The position numbers were made by a program, and so were the translations under genes. Shown here one piece after another: positions 17,875 through 25,643 of a stretch of 64,000 bases of DNA. The DNA is from JBEBVQ01 sp037190845 (GTDB taxonomy: Bacteria; Bacteroidota; Bacteroidia; Chitinophagales; Chitinophagaceae). Numbering within the stretch: position 1 is the first letter of the stretch; each line of letters opens with the position of its first letter. The notes beneath the pieces were generated by a model, which had not been told where the DNA came from, made no database searches, and saw only the letters and a program-made list of their open reading frames with translations. The stretch lies in contig JBBCJI010000030.1 in NCBI GenBank assembly GCA_037190845.1, forward strand, positions 62,001-126,000, given 5' to 3'.

Positions 17875-19080
17875 TTGAAATTGTTACGCATTTACACCAG
17901 ATCATTCAGCAGCCTGTCTCAGGAAGCCTGGATGCTTTCTTTTGTAATGCTGATCAATCGTGCGGGGTCGATGGTATTGCCTTTCCTGGGTGTATACATG
18001 ACCGAACATCTGGGTTTCGGGTTGAAAGCAACAGGGATCGTACTTAGTTTTTATGGTGTTGGGTCGCTGATGGGGTCTTTGCTGGGAGGTTATCTTACGG
18101 ATAAGTTGGGAGCATACAGGGTACAGGCATGCAGCTTGTTTGTCAGCGCTCCGTTATTCCTGCTGATACCATTTTTTACTTCCGTGGAAGGGTTAGCTGC
18201 CATCATCTGGTTGCAAAGTCTGATCAGCGAATCTTTCCGACCGGCCAATTCCGTTGCGATCACCCGATACTCCCGGCCGGAAAGCTTAACACAGGCCTTT
18301 TCTCTAAACAGAATGGCGGTTAACCTGGGTTTCTCTGTCGGACCTGCATTGGGAGGGATATTGTCTTCCATATCTTATAATCTTCTGTTTCTTGTAAATG
18401 CTTTTGGCGTATTTGCAGCCGGGGTGATGTATGTTTATTTTTTCAGGAAGCGGCAGGTTAAGACGCAGGGAAATATGGTCGCGTCTGATACCGGAACAGG
18501 TGTTGTGAAAGGGCGGTCGCCTTATAGAGACGCCCGGTTCCTGCTGTTTACCCTGCTTTGCGCCGTATTCTCTATTTTCTTTCTGCAGTTTTTTAATACC
18601 CTTCCCATTTTTTATAAGGAGGTTGCCTTGCTGGATAAACGTAGCATTGGCTATATTTTAGCTTATAGCGGACTTTTGATCGTGCTGTTGGAAATGATCA
18701 TGGTGAATATGGCGCAACGTTATTTAACCATTGCCCAGACCTTGTTGCTGGGCACGGTTGCAGTTGCGGTTTCTTTCGGACTTTTAGCGGTAGGTCATCA
18801 TATTCTTTTGCTGCTACTTTCCATTACATTGCTGAGCATCGGTGAAATACTCGTACTGCCGTTTATGTCTACTTTAACGGTAAGACAGGCAACCGAGGGC
18901 CGTAGTGGTGCGTATATGGGGCTTAACGGGTTGTCATTTTCCGTTTCTTTCATTATCACTCCTTTCCTCGGGACGAGTATTGCCTATGCATACGGATTCA
19001 ATAACCTGTGGCTTGTATCTTTTGGGATATTGCTCTTTGTGTCGGCAGCATTTTATTATCTGGTTCGGAAGATAGAGTAA
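17875..19080 (+). CDS. MFS transporter
   Basis: 401 residues with about twelve transmembrane helices. Characteristic signals are LTDKLGAYRVQ (the helix 2-3 loop motif A), SESFRPANSVAITRY and NLGFSVGPALGGIL (motif C-like). It belongs to the drug-H+ antiporter-like part of the family; the substrate is unknown. The reading frame opens with a TTG codon (TTG AAA TTG TTA CGC), chosen because it gives a basic cytoplasmic N-terminus; the next in-frame ATG would cut into the first helix. Confidence 0.85.
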   Translation: MKLLRIYTRSFSSLSQEAWMLSFVMLINRAGSMVLPFLGVYMTEHLGFGLKATGIVLSFYGVGSLMGSLLGGYLTDKLGAYRVQACSLFVSAPLFLLIPFFTSVEGLAAIIWLQSLISESFRPANSVAITRYSRPESLTQAFSLNRMAVNLGFSVGPALGGILSSISYNLLFLVNAFGVFAAGVMYVYFFRKRQVKTQGNMVASDTGTGVVKGRSPYRDARFLLFTLLCAVFSIFFLQFFNTLPIFYKEVALLDKRSIGYILAYSGLLIVLLEMIMVNMAQRYLTIAQTLLLGTVAVAVSFGLLAVGHHILLLLLSITLLSIGEILVLPFMSTLTVRQATEGRSGAYMGLNGLSFSVSFIITPFLGTSIAYAYGFNNLWLVSFGILLFVSAAFYYLVRKIE

Positions 19081-19110
19081 AATATACATTTACTGAGTGG
19101 GCGGGCGGTG

Positions 19111-20247
19111 TTATTTCTTCGCCTTGTATCCGTTTAAGACATCTGTGTATAATTGTTCGTATATAGGTATGATCCGGGATTGTTCAAAACGGCTGGCCTG
19201 CTCCAATGCGGCTGCTTTGAATTGTTTTAACCGGGTTTCATCTTCCAGTATATGAATCGCGTTATGTGCCATGTCATCCACATCTCCTACGGCGCTCAGG
19301 AAACCGGTTACTCCATGTACATTGATCTCGGGCAGGCCGCCGGCATCCGTAGAGATCACAGGTACACCGCAGGCCATAGCTTCGAGTGCTGCCAGTCCGA
19401 AGCTTTCATATTGAGAAGGCAGCAGGAACAGGTCTGTAATGCTGAATATCTCGTCGATCTGCTCCTGCTTGCCCAGGAAGCGTATATCGTTGCATGTTTT
19501 TAGTGTGCGGCACAGCTCTTCTGCATTCTGTCGCTCCGGACCATCACCGATCATCAGAAGGCGTGAGGGGATTGCAGCCCGTACCCGTTCAAAGATTCTG
19601 ATCGCATCTTCCACGCGTTTCACTTTTCTGAAGTTGGATACATGTACCAGGATGTGCTCGCCATTGGGCGCCAGCATTTTTTTAAAGTGCTCTTTGTTGC
19701 TTTTGTAAAATCGCTGCGTATCTACAAAATTTGGGATCACATGTATCTCTTTCTCGATCCGGAAGGAGTTGAACGTTTCATCCCGCAGGTTGCTGGAAAC
19801 TGCTGTGATCGCATCCGATTCATTGATCGAAAAAGTAACTACCGGCGCATAGGTCTGGTCTTTGCCCACCAGTGTAATGTCTGTGCCATGCAGCGTCGTG
19901 ATAAATGGAATGTCGCGTCCTGTTTTACGAAGTATTTCCCGCGCGAAATAAGCTGCCGATGCATGGGGTATGGCATAATGTACATGCAGCAGATCAAGCT
20001 GGTGATTGGTGATCACATGTACCATCGTACTGGTGAGCGCTGTTTCGTAGGGGGGGAAATCGAACAGCGGGTAAGTGGGTACGGTTACTTCATGGTAATA
20101 TATGTTGGGGTGAAAATTCAGCCGTACCGGCTGCTGATATGTAATGAAATGTACTTCATGACCTTTCTCCGAAAGCGCCATGCCCAGCTCTGTAGCCAGC
20201 ACACCACTTCCGCCGAATGTCGGGTAACAGACAATGCCTATTTTCAT
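19111..20247 (-). CDS. bshA: N-acetyl-alpha-D-glucosaminyl L-malate synthase
   Basis: 378 residues, GT4 glycosyltransferase that joins GlcNAc from UDP-GlcNAc to L-malate, first step of bacillithiol synthesis. It begins MKIGIVCYPTFGGSGVLATE, the BshA signature. It continues with THL-type segments (TTLHGTDITLVG), VSNFRKVKRVEDAI, LLPSQYESFGLAALEAMACG and GVPVISTDAGGLPE. An in-frame ATG 33 bases upstream would add MCLFLTHRRIF; the internal start at 20247 fits the family. No bshB or bshC is adjacent. Confidence 0.93.
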   Translation of the reverse strand: MKIGIVCYPTFGGSGVLATELGMALSEKGHEVHFITYQQPVRLNFHPNIYYHEVTVPTYPLFDFPPYETALTSTMVHVITNHQLDLLHVHYAIPHASAAYFAREILRKTGRDIPFITTLHGTDITLVGKDQTYAPVVTFSINESDAITAVSSNLRDETFNSFRIEKEIHVIPNFVDTQRFYKSNKEHFKKMLAPNGEHILVHVSNFRKVKRVEDAIRIFERVRAAIPSRLLMIGDGPERQNAEELCRTLKTCNDIRFLGKQEQIDEIFSITDLFLLPSQYESFGLAALEAMACGVPVISTDAGGLPEINVHGVTGFLSAVGDVDDMAHNAIHILEDETRLKQFKAAALEQASRFEQSRIIPIYEQLYTDVLNGYKAKK

Positions 20248-20351
20248 GAAAATTCGTCTATGAGTTAAAAACAGGCACAAATATCCATGTTACCCGCGAC
20301 ATATCCCTGATGCAGGCATTTGGAATTTTAATAAGGTAATTTGAATATTTT

Positions 20352-20687
20352 TTACTCTGATTTGGCATGGGCCAGCAGGTAGGCGCGCACCTTCCCGGCT
20401 GCCGTATCATCCAGCTTCGAGCGTTTCACCATCCGGGGCAGTACTTTTTCCCATTTTTCCACATCACGGGATTCCGGAGTAAAGAGTTTATGGCATTTGC
20501 CACAGTTTCCCTGCCAAACTATCCGTCCTTCTTCCATCTGGGCTTCTGTATAATTTCTCTTTACTTCGGCCACTTTTTCGGCGGGAGTAGCGGCAGTAGT
20601 GGTCATAGAAGCCGGTATTTTCGGGGAGCAATGGCTCATAATAACAACCGATGCAGACAAACAGGCAATAGCAAGAAAACGCTTCAT
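20352..20687 (-). CDS. Small c-type cytochrome, probable lipoprotein
   Basis: 111 residues. Hydrophobic leader ending at C20 (VVIMSHC) suggests lipid attachment, though the lipobox is imperfect. One haem-binding motif CGKCH (C62, C65, H66) is followed by KWEKVLPRMVKRSKL, whose methionine is the likely distal ligand. It is a single-haem electron-transfer protein exported to the periplasm. It is monocistronic, and its partner is unknown. Confidence 0.8.
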   Translation of the reverse strand: MKRFLAIACLSASVVIMSHCSPKIPASMTTTAATPAEKVAEVKRNYTEAQMEEGRIVWQGNCGKCHKLFTPESRDVEKWEKVLPRMVKRSKLDDTAAGKVRAYLLAHAKSE

Positions 20688-20789
20688 AAGAACGGGTTTG
20701 ATTTGTATGCAATATAAACATTATGATGACAAATCGCATGAGGGAAGCTGTCTTGTTGTGTATTTCAAAAATAAGCACAATGGGCGTTT

Positions 20790-20885
20790 TCCCGGATCTT
20801 AAGCGTAACGGATCCGGGAGGGATGATACAGCGGATTTTTAATCCGCCTATCCGGGTTCACAGAATCCGGATCATCTGCTGTCCA
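20790..20885. repeat. Cluster of palindromes
   Basis: TCCCGGATC (20790-20798) faces GATCCGGGA (20811-20819). It is followed by a short hairpin GCGGATTTTTAATCCGC and a further ATCCGG/CCGGAT pair. It lies in the 361-base gap 20688-21048 between divergent genes and may be a REP-like element or a terminator/attenuator cluster. Confidence 0.5.
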
Positions 20886-20938
20886 TGATTCCCTCCGGAA
20901 AATCAGGGACAGGGGGATTTTTCTCTAACCTGTCTTAA

Positions 20939-20966
20939 TATAGGGTTGATATAGGACGTATATAGG
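20939..20966 (+). promoter_or_regulatory. Three TATAGG direct repeats with 11-bp period
   Basis: TATAGG occurs at 20939, 20950 and 20961, exactly 11 bp apart (about one helical turn), ending 82 bases before the M28 peptidase ATG. The arrangement resembles an iterated regulator-binding site. Confidence 0.4.
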
Positions 20967-21048
20967 ACAAGCCTGTTATTGCGCGGGGATTGCAACTGCC
21001 TGATAAAAATATCTGTGAAAAATTACGCCAACATATTATTTTTATGGG

Positions 21049-22410
21049 ATGAAAATATTTTATTCATTACTTATTGCGTCATTTTTTTGTAATGCATTGT
21101 GTGCAAATGATTCGATCGCATTGCGCCGGATATCTGACAACATCCTGTTGCATGGCACATGCTATGATAATCTGCGCACACTGTGTAAAGACATTGGACA
21201 TCGTTTAAGCGGTTCGCCTCAGTCGGAAGCTGCGGTGGCCTGGGGCGCTCAGGCGCTCAGAGATGCAGGTGCGGATACGGTCTGGCTGCAGCCGGTGTAT
21301 GTACCGAAGTGGGTACGTGGTAAGGAGTCACTTCAGGTTCGCTCCGGAAAATCAGGCGTATACAGGGATGTGCCGGTGCTTTCGCTTGGTAATAGCACCG
21401 GGACCGATGGGAGAGTGCTGGAACTGCAGGTGATTATGGTACACAGCTTTGAAGAATTGGAGAAATTACCGGATGCGCAGGTGAAAGGGAAGATTGTGTT
21501 TTATAATTACAGGTTCCGCCAGGACTTTGTTACTACATTTCATGGTTATGGAGATGCAGTAAAGTACCGCTCACAGGGGCCAAATCGTGCGTCTGCCAAA
21601 GGCGCTGCCGCGATTGTCATACGGTCCGTATCTTCTGCGCCGGATGACAAGCCGCATACGGGCATGACGTCCTATGCTGATTCTGTCCGGCCCATACCTG
21701 CGGTTGCTATCGGCAACACGACAGCTAATGATCTGGAAGCAGCATGTAAGAAAGGTACTGTTCATGTTCGGCTTCAGTCTGAGTGTCGGATGGAGGAACC
21801 GGCTTTATCGTGGAATGTGATCGGCGAGATCCGGGGCAGTGTATATCCAGAAGAGATCATCGTGGCCGGTGGGCATCTGGACTCCTGGGATGTGGGGGAC
21901 GGTGCCCATGATGATGGTGCCGGTTGCGTGCAGTCTATAGAAGTGATCCGTACGTTCAAAGCCTTGAAGCTGCAGCCGAAGCGTACGGTCCGGGCTGTTC
22001 TTTTTATGAATGAAGAAAATGGCGTAAAAGGCGGCCATGCCTATGCCGACTCTGCAAAAGCGCGGAATGAGCGACACATCTTTGCGCTCGAAAGTGACGC
22101 AGGCGGGTTTACGCCCCGGGGTATCGGCATGAATATGCCGGAAGAAAAAAAGCAAAAAATCAGAAGTTATGCGCCGTTATTTCTACCTTATGGTGTCTAT
22201 GATTTCAGCCAGAACGGAGGAGGGGTGGATATTACGCCTTTAGGGCGACAGGGGGTGCCCCTTGCCGGTTTAATACCAGACTCACAACGTTATTTTGATT
22301 TGCATCATGCTGCAAGCGACACCTTCGAGACGGTAAATCACCGGGAGTTGAAGTTGGGAGCTATTGCGATTACCGGTCTGGTTTACCTGATCAGTGAATA
22401 TGGGCTGTAG
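21049..22410 (+). CDS. M28 family zinc aminopeptidase/carboxypeptidase Q-like
   Basis: 453 residues with a signal peptide (FYSLLIASFFCNALCA). The order is an N-terminal segment with GHRLSGSPQSE, a PA-like insertion, and a co-catalytic zinc site: AGGHLDSWDVGDGAHDDGAG (His and Asp), FMNEENGVKGG (Glu-Glu), LESDAGGF (Asp) and HHAASDTFETV (His). All five expected metal/catalytic positions are present, so an active periplasmic or secreted exopeptidase is expected. It is preceded by the TATAGG repeats. Confidence 0.9.
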   Translation: MKIFYSLLIASFFCNALCANDSIALRRISDNILLHGTCYDNLRTLCKDIGHRLSGSPQSEAAVAWGAQALRDAGADTVWLQPVYVPKWVRGKESLQVRSGKSGVYRDVPVLSLGNSTGTDGRVLELQVIMVHSFEELEKLPDAQVKGKIVFYNYRFRQDFVTTFHGYGDAVKYRSQGPNRASAKGAAAIVIRSVSSAPDDKPHTGMTSYADSVRPIPAVAIGNTTANDLEAACKKGTVHVRLQSECRMEEPALSWNVIGEIRGSVYPEEIIVAGGHLDSWDVGDGAHDDGAGCVQSIEVIRTFKALKLQPKRTVRAVLFMNEENGVKGGHAYADSAKARNERHIFALESDAGGFTPRGIGMNMPEEKKQKIRSYAPLFLPYGVYDFSQNGGGVDITPLGRQGVPLAGLIPDSQRYFDLHHAASDTFETVNHRELKLGAIAITGLVYLISEYGL

Positions 22411-22452
22411 GGGGTAATCCTGCGTGATTACCCTGTGTGATTATCTACCTGC

Positions 22453-23610
22453 GTGATTGCCCAATCCCCAAAAGATATGCCGGACGTCGTTAATACATCG
22501 CCTTCTGTTTTTCGCAGGCTCCTGCGCCGTCCGGCAGCGGTTATGTCACTGTGTATTATTGGTATTACCTGCATTATGGCTGTTTTTGCCTATGTGTTGG
22601 CACCCGATAATACACCGTATACCAACCAGATGATATTGGAGCTGAGTGCCCGGCCGCCAGGATTTAAAAAGCAATTGTTGCTCGTGCCTAAAGCCACCGC
22701 ACCTGAACCGCAATCAAAGATCACATCCTGCTTTATCGGTACTCCTTCTGCTTTCCAGCCGGTGCCGGTGAACCGCTACTGGTTTGCCGGAAATCAGTTT
22801 TTTGTTGCCCATTATATTGATGAAAATCTGGAAGATACGCTGACGTACGACATGGCACTGCTGGCGTCACCTGCTATCCTGCGCTTACCTGAGTCGCAGC
22901 GCTATGATGCGTTTGTAGCACAACAGATCGTAGTCCGTACCTTTTACCTTGGTACGGACCGGTACGGTCGGGATATTCTCTCCCGCCTGCTGGCAGGCTC
23001 CCGGGTGAGTATTTCGGTAGGTCTGATTGCAGTACTCCTGTCACTTTCGATCGGTATTGTACTTGGTTCGCTTGCAGGTTACTTCCGGGGTGTTACGGAC
23101 AATCTGATCATGTGGCTGATCAATATACTCTGGGCAATTCCTACACTGCTGCTTGTATTTGCCATCACCCTTACATTGGGTAAAGGGTTCTGGGAGATCT
23201 TTATCGCGATCGGCCTTACTATGTGGGTAGGTACGGCACGTCTGGTAAGAGGACAGGTAATGGCGCTGAAGGAAATGGAATACATATCCGCGGCAAAAGC
23301 ACTGGGATTAACCGATATGCGTATTATATTCCGGCATATTCTCCCTAATATTGCTGGTCCGCTGATGGTAGTGGCAGCGGCCAATTTTGCCACGGCAATA
23401 TTGATTGAGGCCGGGCTTAGTTTTCTGGGAATTGGTGTGCAGCCGCCGCAGCCGTCCTGGGGATTGATGATCAAGGAGCATTATAATTTCCTGCTTACCA
23501 GACAGCCTGTACCAGCTCTGGCCCCGGGTATTGCAATTATGGTGTTGGTATATGCTTTCAATATACTTGGTAATGCGCTTCGTGATGTAATGGATACAAG
23601 AAGTCAATAG
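22453..23610 (+). CDS. ABC transporter permease, DppC/OppC type
   Basis: 385 residues. A first helix (VMSLCIIGITCIMAVFAYVL) is followed by a periplasmic insertion of roughly 100 residues, then LGTDRYGRDILSRLLAGSR and the BPD_transp_1 helices with the EAA-like loop AAKALGLTDMRIIFRHILPN. These are dipeptide/oligopeptide importer features. No partner permease, ATPase or binding protein is adjacent. The frame opens at GTG (22453); an ATG at 22477 (MPDVVNTSP) is equally possible. Confidence 0.88.
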   Translation: MIAQSPKDMPDVVNTSPSVFRRLLRRPAAVMSLCIIGITCIMAVFAYVLAPDNTPYTNQMILELSARPPGFKKQLLLVPKATAPEPQSKITSCFIGTPSAFQPVPVNRYWFAGNQFFVAHYIDENLEDTLTYDMALLASPAILRLPESQRYDAFVAQQIVVRTFYLGTDRYGRDILSRLLAGSRVSISVGLIAVLLSLSIGIVLGSLAGYFRGVTDNLIMWLINILWAIPTLLLVFAITLTLGKGFWEIFIAIGLTMWVGTARLVRGQVMALKEMEYISAAKALGLTDMRIIFRHILPNIAGPLMVVAAANFATAILIEAGLSFLGIGVQPPQPSWGLMIKEHYNFLLTRQPVPALAPGIAIMVLVYAFNILGNALRDVMDTRSQ

Positions 23611-23723
23611 AGTATAGATATATTTAAGTTTACAGTTAAATGATATAGATTTTATCAATAGTCTATAACCTGTTTTTCCCGAATTTGAAATGAAATGATC
23701 AAATTTTTTTGTCTGTTTGTGCG

Positions 23724-23731
23724 TATTTTTG
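23724..23731 (+). promoter_or_regulatory. Candidate -7 element for the reductase gene
   Basis: TATTTTTG matches TAnnTTTG, 58 bases before the ATG at 23790. The -33 region is a T-run without a clear TTG at the ideal distance. Confidence 0.4.
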
Positions 23732-23789
23732 CGCCGGATTTTGCCGGCCCGAAAGAAAAAATACAGGCAACAAGAGGTAATAGTATATA

Positions 23790-24794
23790 ATGATAGTTAC
23801 AGATATTTGCGTTGTTGGGGCAGGCCCCGTAGGGTTATTTTCCGTTTTTGAAGCCGGATTATTGAAAATGCGTTGCCATCTTGTAGATGCGTTGCCGCAG
23901 GTGGGCGGACAATTGTCTGAGATCTACCCGCGTAAACCGATATACGATATCCCCGGGTTCCCGGATGTGAAGGCACAGGAATTGGTTGATAACCTCATGC
24001 AGCAGATCGCGCCGTTTCATCCTACGTTTACATTGGGAGAACGGGTAGAAGGCATTGAGCGGCAGGAGGATAAATCTTTTATCGTTACTACCAGTGAGCA
24101 GACGAAAATACATTGCAAGGTGATTGTGATCGCGGGTGGTCTGGGTTGCTTTGAGCCGCGTAAGCCGGCTGTGGAGCAACTGGAGCGCTTTGAAGGAAAG
24201 GGCGTTCACTATATGGTAAAAGACCCTGAGCTATTCCGTGATAAGGAAATCATACTTGCGGGTGGTGGAGATTCTGCGCTCGACTGGACGATATTCCTTG
24301 CAGATGTAGCTGCACGTGTTACACTGATCCATCGTGGCGAAACGTTCCGTGGCGCTCCGGATTCTGCAGAAAAAGTATTTCAACTGGCAGAGCAGGGTAA
24401 GATCAATCTGATCCTGAAATCCAATGTGGTGAAGATCGATGGGAACGGTCATTTGCAGGAAGTGATTGTTGCAGGCAGCGATAATGAAACGAAGGCGTTG
24501 CGTGCGGATCACCTGATCCCGCTGTTTGGTCTGAGTCCCAAGCTGGGACCAATAGCAGACTGGGGGTTGCAGATTGATAAATCCGCGATCGTTGTTGATA
24601 CATTCGATTATTCTACTAATGTTGAAGGCATTTATGCCATTGGTGATATCAATACGTATCCCGGTAAGCTGAAGCTGATACTCTGCGGATTCCATGAAGC
24701 TGCGTTGATGACACAAAGTGCTTTCAAGCACGTGTATCCTGATCAGCGTTTAAGCTTCAAGTACACGACGGTGAACGGGATACAGGAGTTTTAG
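23790..24794 (+). CDS. Ferredoxin-NADP(+) reductase, thioredoxin-reductase-like
   Basis: 334 residues. FAD-binding VVGAGPVGLFSVFEAG at the N-terminus, GGQLSEIYP, NADPH-binding ILAGGGDSALDWTI near 155, and a second FAD motif GIYAIGDINTYPGKLKL. There is no CxxC redox pair, which separates it from true thioredoxin reductase and matches the YumC-type ferredoxin-NADP reductase. The next gene is a 2Fe-2S ferredoxin, its likely partner. Confidence 0.9.
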   Translation: MIVTDICVVGAGPVGLFSVFEAGLLKMRCHLVDALPQVGGQLSEIYPRKPIYDIPGFPDVKAQELVDNLMQQIAPFHPTFTLGERVEGIERQEDKSFIVTTSEQTKIHCKVIVIAGGLGCFEPRKPAVEQLERFEGKGVHYMVKDPELFRDKEIILAGGGDSALDWTIFLADVAARVTLIHRGETFRGAPDSAEKVFQLAEQGKINLILKSNVVKIDGNGHLQEVIVAGSDNETKALRADHLIPLFGLSPKLGPIADWGLQIDKSAIVVDTFDYSTNVEGIYAIGDINTYPGKLKLILCGFHEAALMTQSAFKHVYPDQRLSFKYTTVNGIQEF

Positions 24795-24809
24795 TAAATT
24801 GAAAACGAA

Positions 24810-24850
24810 GTATTGAAAGCGGGTGCAGGTATACACGCTGTTTTCAATAC
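24810..24850 (+). promoter_or_regulatory. Stem-loop between reductase and ferredoxin genes
   Basis: GTATTGAAA (24810-24818) pairs with TTTCAATAC (24842-24850), and GCG/CGC can extend the stem inward. It ends 9 bases before the ferredoxin ATG, so it could influence translation or processing of the shared transcript. There is no T-tract. Confidence 0.45.
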
Positions 24851-24859
24851 CTGATTGAT

Positions 24860-25189
24860 ATGGAAGAAATTGTTCGCTTTACTATAGAAGACCGTGATGG
24901 CGTGCGCCGGGAGATCGAAGTCCCCGGCGACATCAACTTCAGCCTGATGGAGATCCTCAAGGCGAATGAGTATAATATCCTTGCCACTTGTGGTGGTATG
25001 GCATTGTGTGCTACCTGCCATGTAGAAGTGTTGAATGGTCTTGATGTGCTCCCTCCCATGACCGATGCAGAACTCGATATGCTGGATACGCTTCCGGATG
25101 CCACACAGGAAAGCCGTTTGGCCTGCCAGATCAGAATTAATGAATCACTGGAAGGCGCCATCTTCAAAATACGGGGAGAAGAGGCATAA
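24860..25189 (+). CDS. 2Fe-2S ferredoxin, adrenodoxin type
   Basis: 109 residues. The cluster ligands are C44, C50, C53 and C89, in the pattern C-x5-C-x2-C (ATCGGMALCATCH) plus the distant CQI, as in vertebrate/bacterial-type 2Fe-2S ferredoxins. The acidic helix around MTDAELDMLDTLPDA is the usual partner-docking surface. It is the probable electron acceptor or donor of the reductase encoded 65 bp upstream. Confidence 0.93.
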   Translation: MEEIVRFTIEDRDGVRREIEVPGDINFSLMEILKANEYNILATCGGMALCATCHVEVLNGLDVLPPMTDAELDMLDTLPDATQESRLACQIRINESLEGAIFKIRGEEA

Positions 25190-25212
25190 TTATTTCATGC
25201 TCCAAATACTCA

Positions 25213-25298
25213 CCTCGACCCTTCGACAAACTCAGGGCTCGGTGACCGTCTTTTAATGCCGGTGGCCGAACATTTCGGGCCCGGTGGCTGAGTGCATC
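25213..25298. repeat. Dispersed intergenic repeat, second copy
   Basis: It contains CTTCGACAAACTCAG and CTCGGTGACCGTCTTTTAAT (25238-25257), the exact reverse complement of 14731-14750. It continues with GGCCGAACATTTCGGGCC-type palindromic sequence. The MITE-like element lies immediately to its right, with the repeat's AAATTCAGTTTTT tail on the far side (25534). Confidence 0.6.
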
Positions 25299-25301
25299 TA
25301 A

Positions 25302-25527
25302 GAGCCTGTTTAAAATTTAGTCAGATCATGATTTGTACGAGTGGAAACATCCCCCTTCCCCCCTTCGAAGGGGGAATTTGCACCGTTCTTTTGTCATAGC
25401 ACTACTGAAGAATGAACTGATCGTCTCCCTTTGCGCGCCGAAGCCATAGCGCAGGCAGGCTGAGGGGAGCATGTGAGGGGTGTGGGGGGCATTAATATAT
25501 TTTTACTAATCATTTTTAAACAGGATC
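25302..25527. mobile_element. MITE-like element, 226 bp
   Basis: Terminal inverted repeats GAGCCTGTTTAAAA (25302-25315) and its complement at 25514-25527 match at 13 of 14 positions. The element is flanked by the direct repeat TAA (25299-25301 and 25528-25530), a TNA-type duplication seen for IS5/IS1031-group transposases. It has no coding capacity. The interior carries a CCCCTTCGAAGGGG palindrome and G/C-rich strings. With the adjacent repeat it fills most of the 454-base gap 25190-25643. Confidence 0.65.
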
Positions 25528-25643
25528 TAAACAAAATTCAGTTTTTAGATAGCGAGGATTTGAATTGCAAACGTGCTGTCTGGTCGGTGGAAATACGCAA
25601 CTTTATTATCTTAGCCCGGTTAACGGTATAAGAACGATTCAGG

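Noticed and set aside
23790..24794. Thioredoxin reductase
   Set aside because: No CxxC redox motif; the neighbouring ferredoxin supports ferredoxin-NADP reductase.
25301..25530. Possible small gene or CRISPR-like unit in the G/C-string region
   Set aside because: No open frame of note and no regularly spaced direct repeats; terminal inverted repeats and TAA duplication fit a MITE better.
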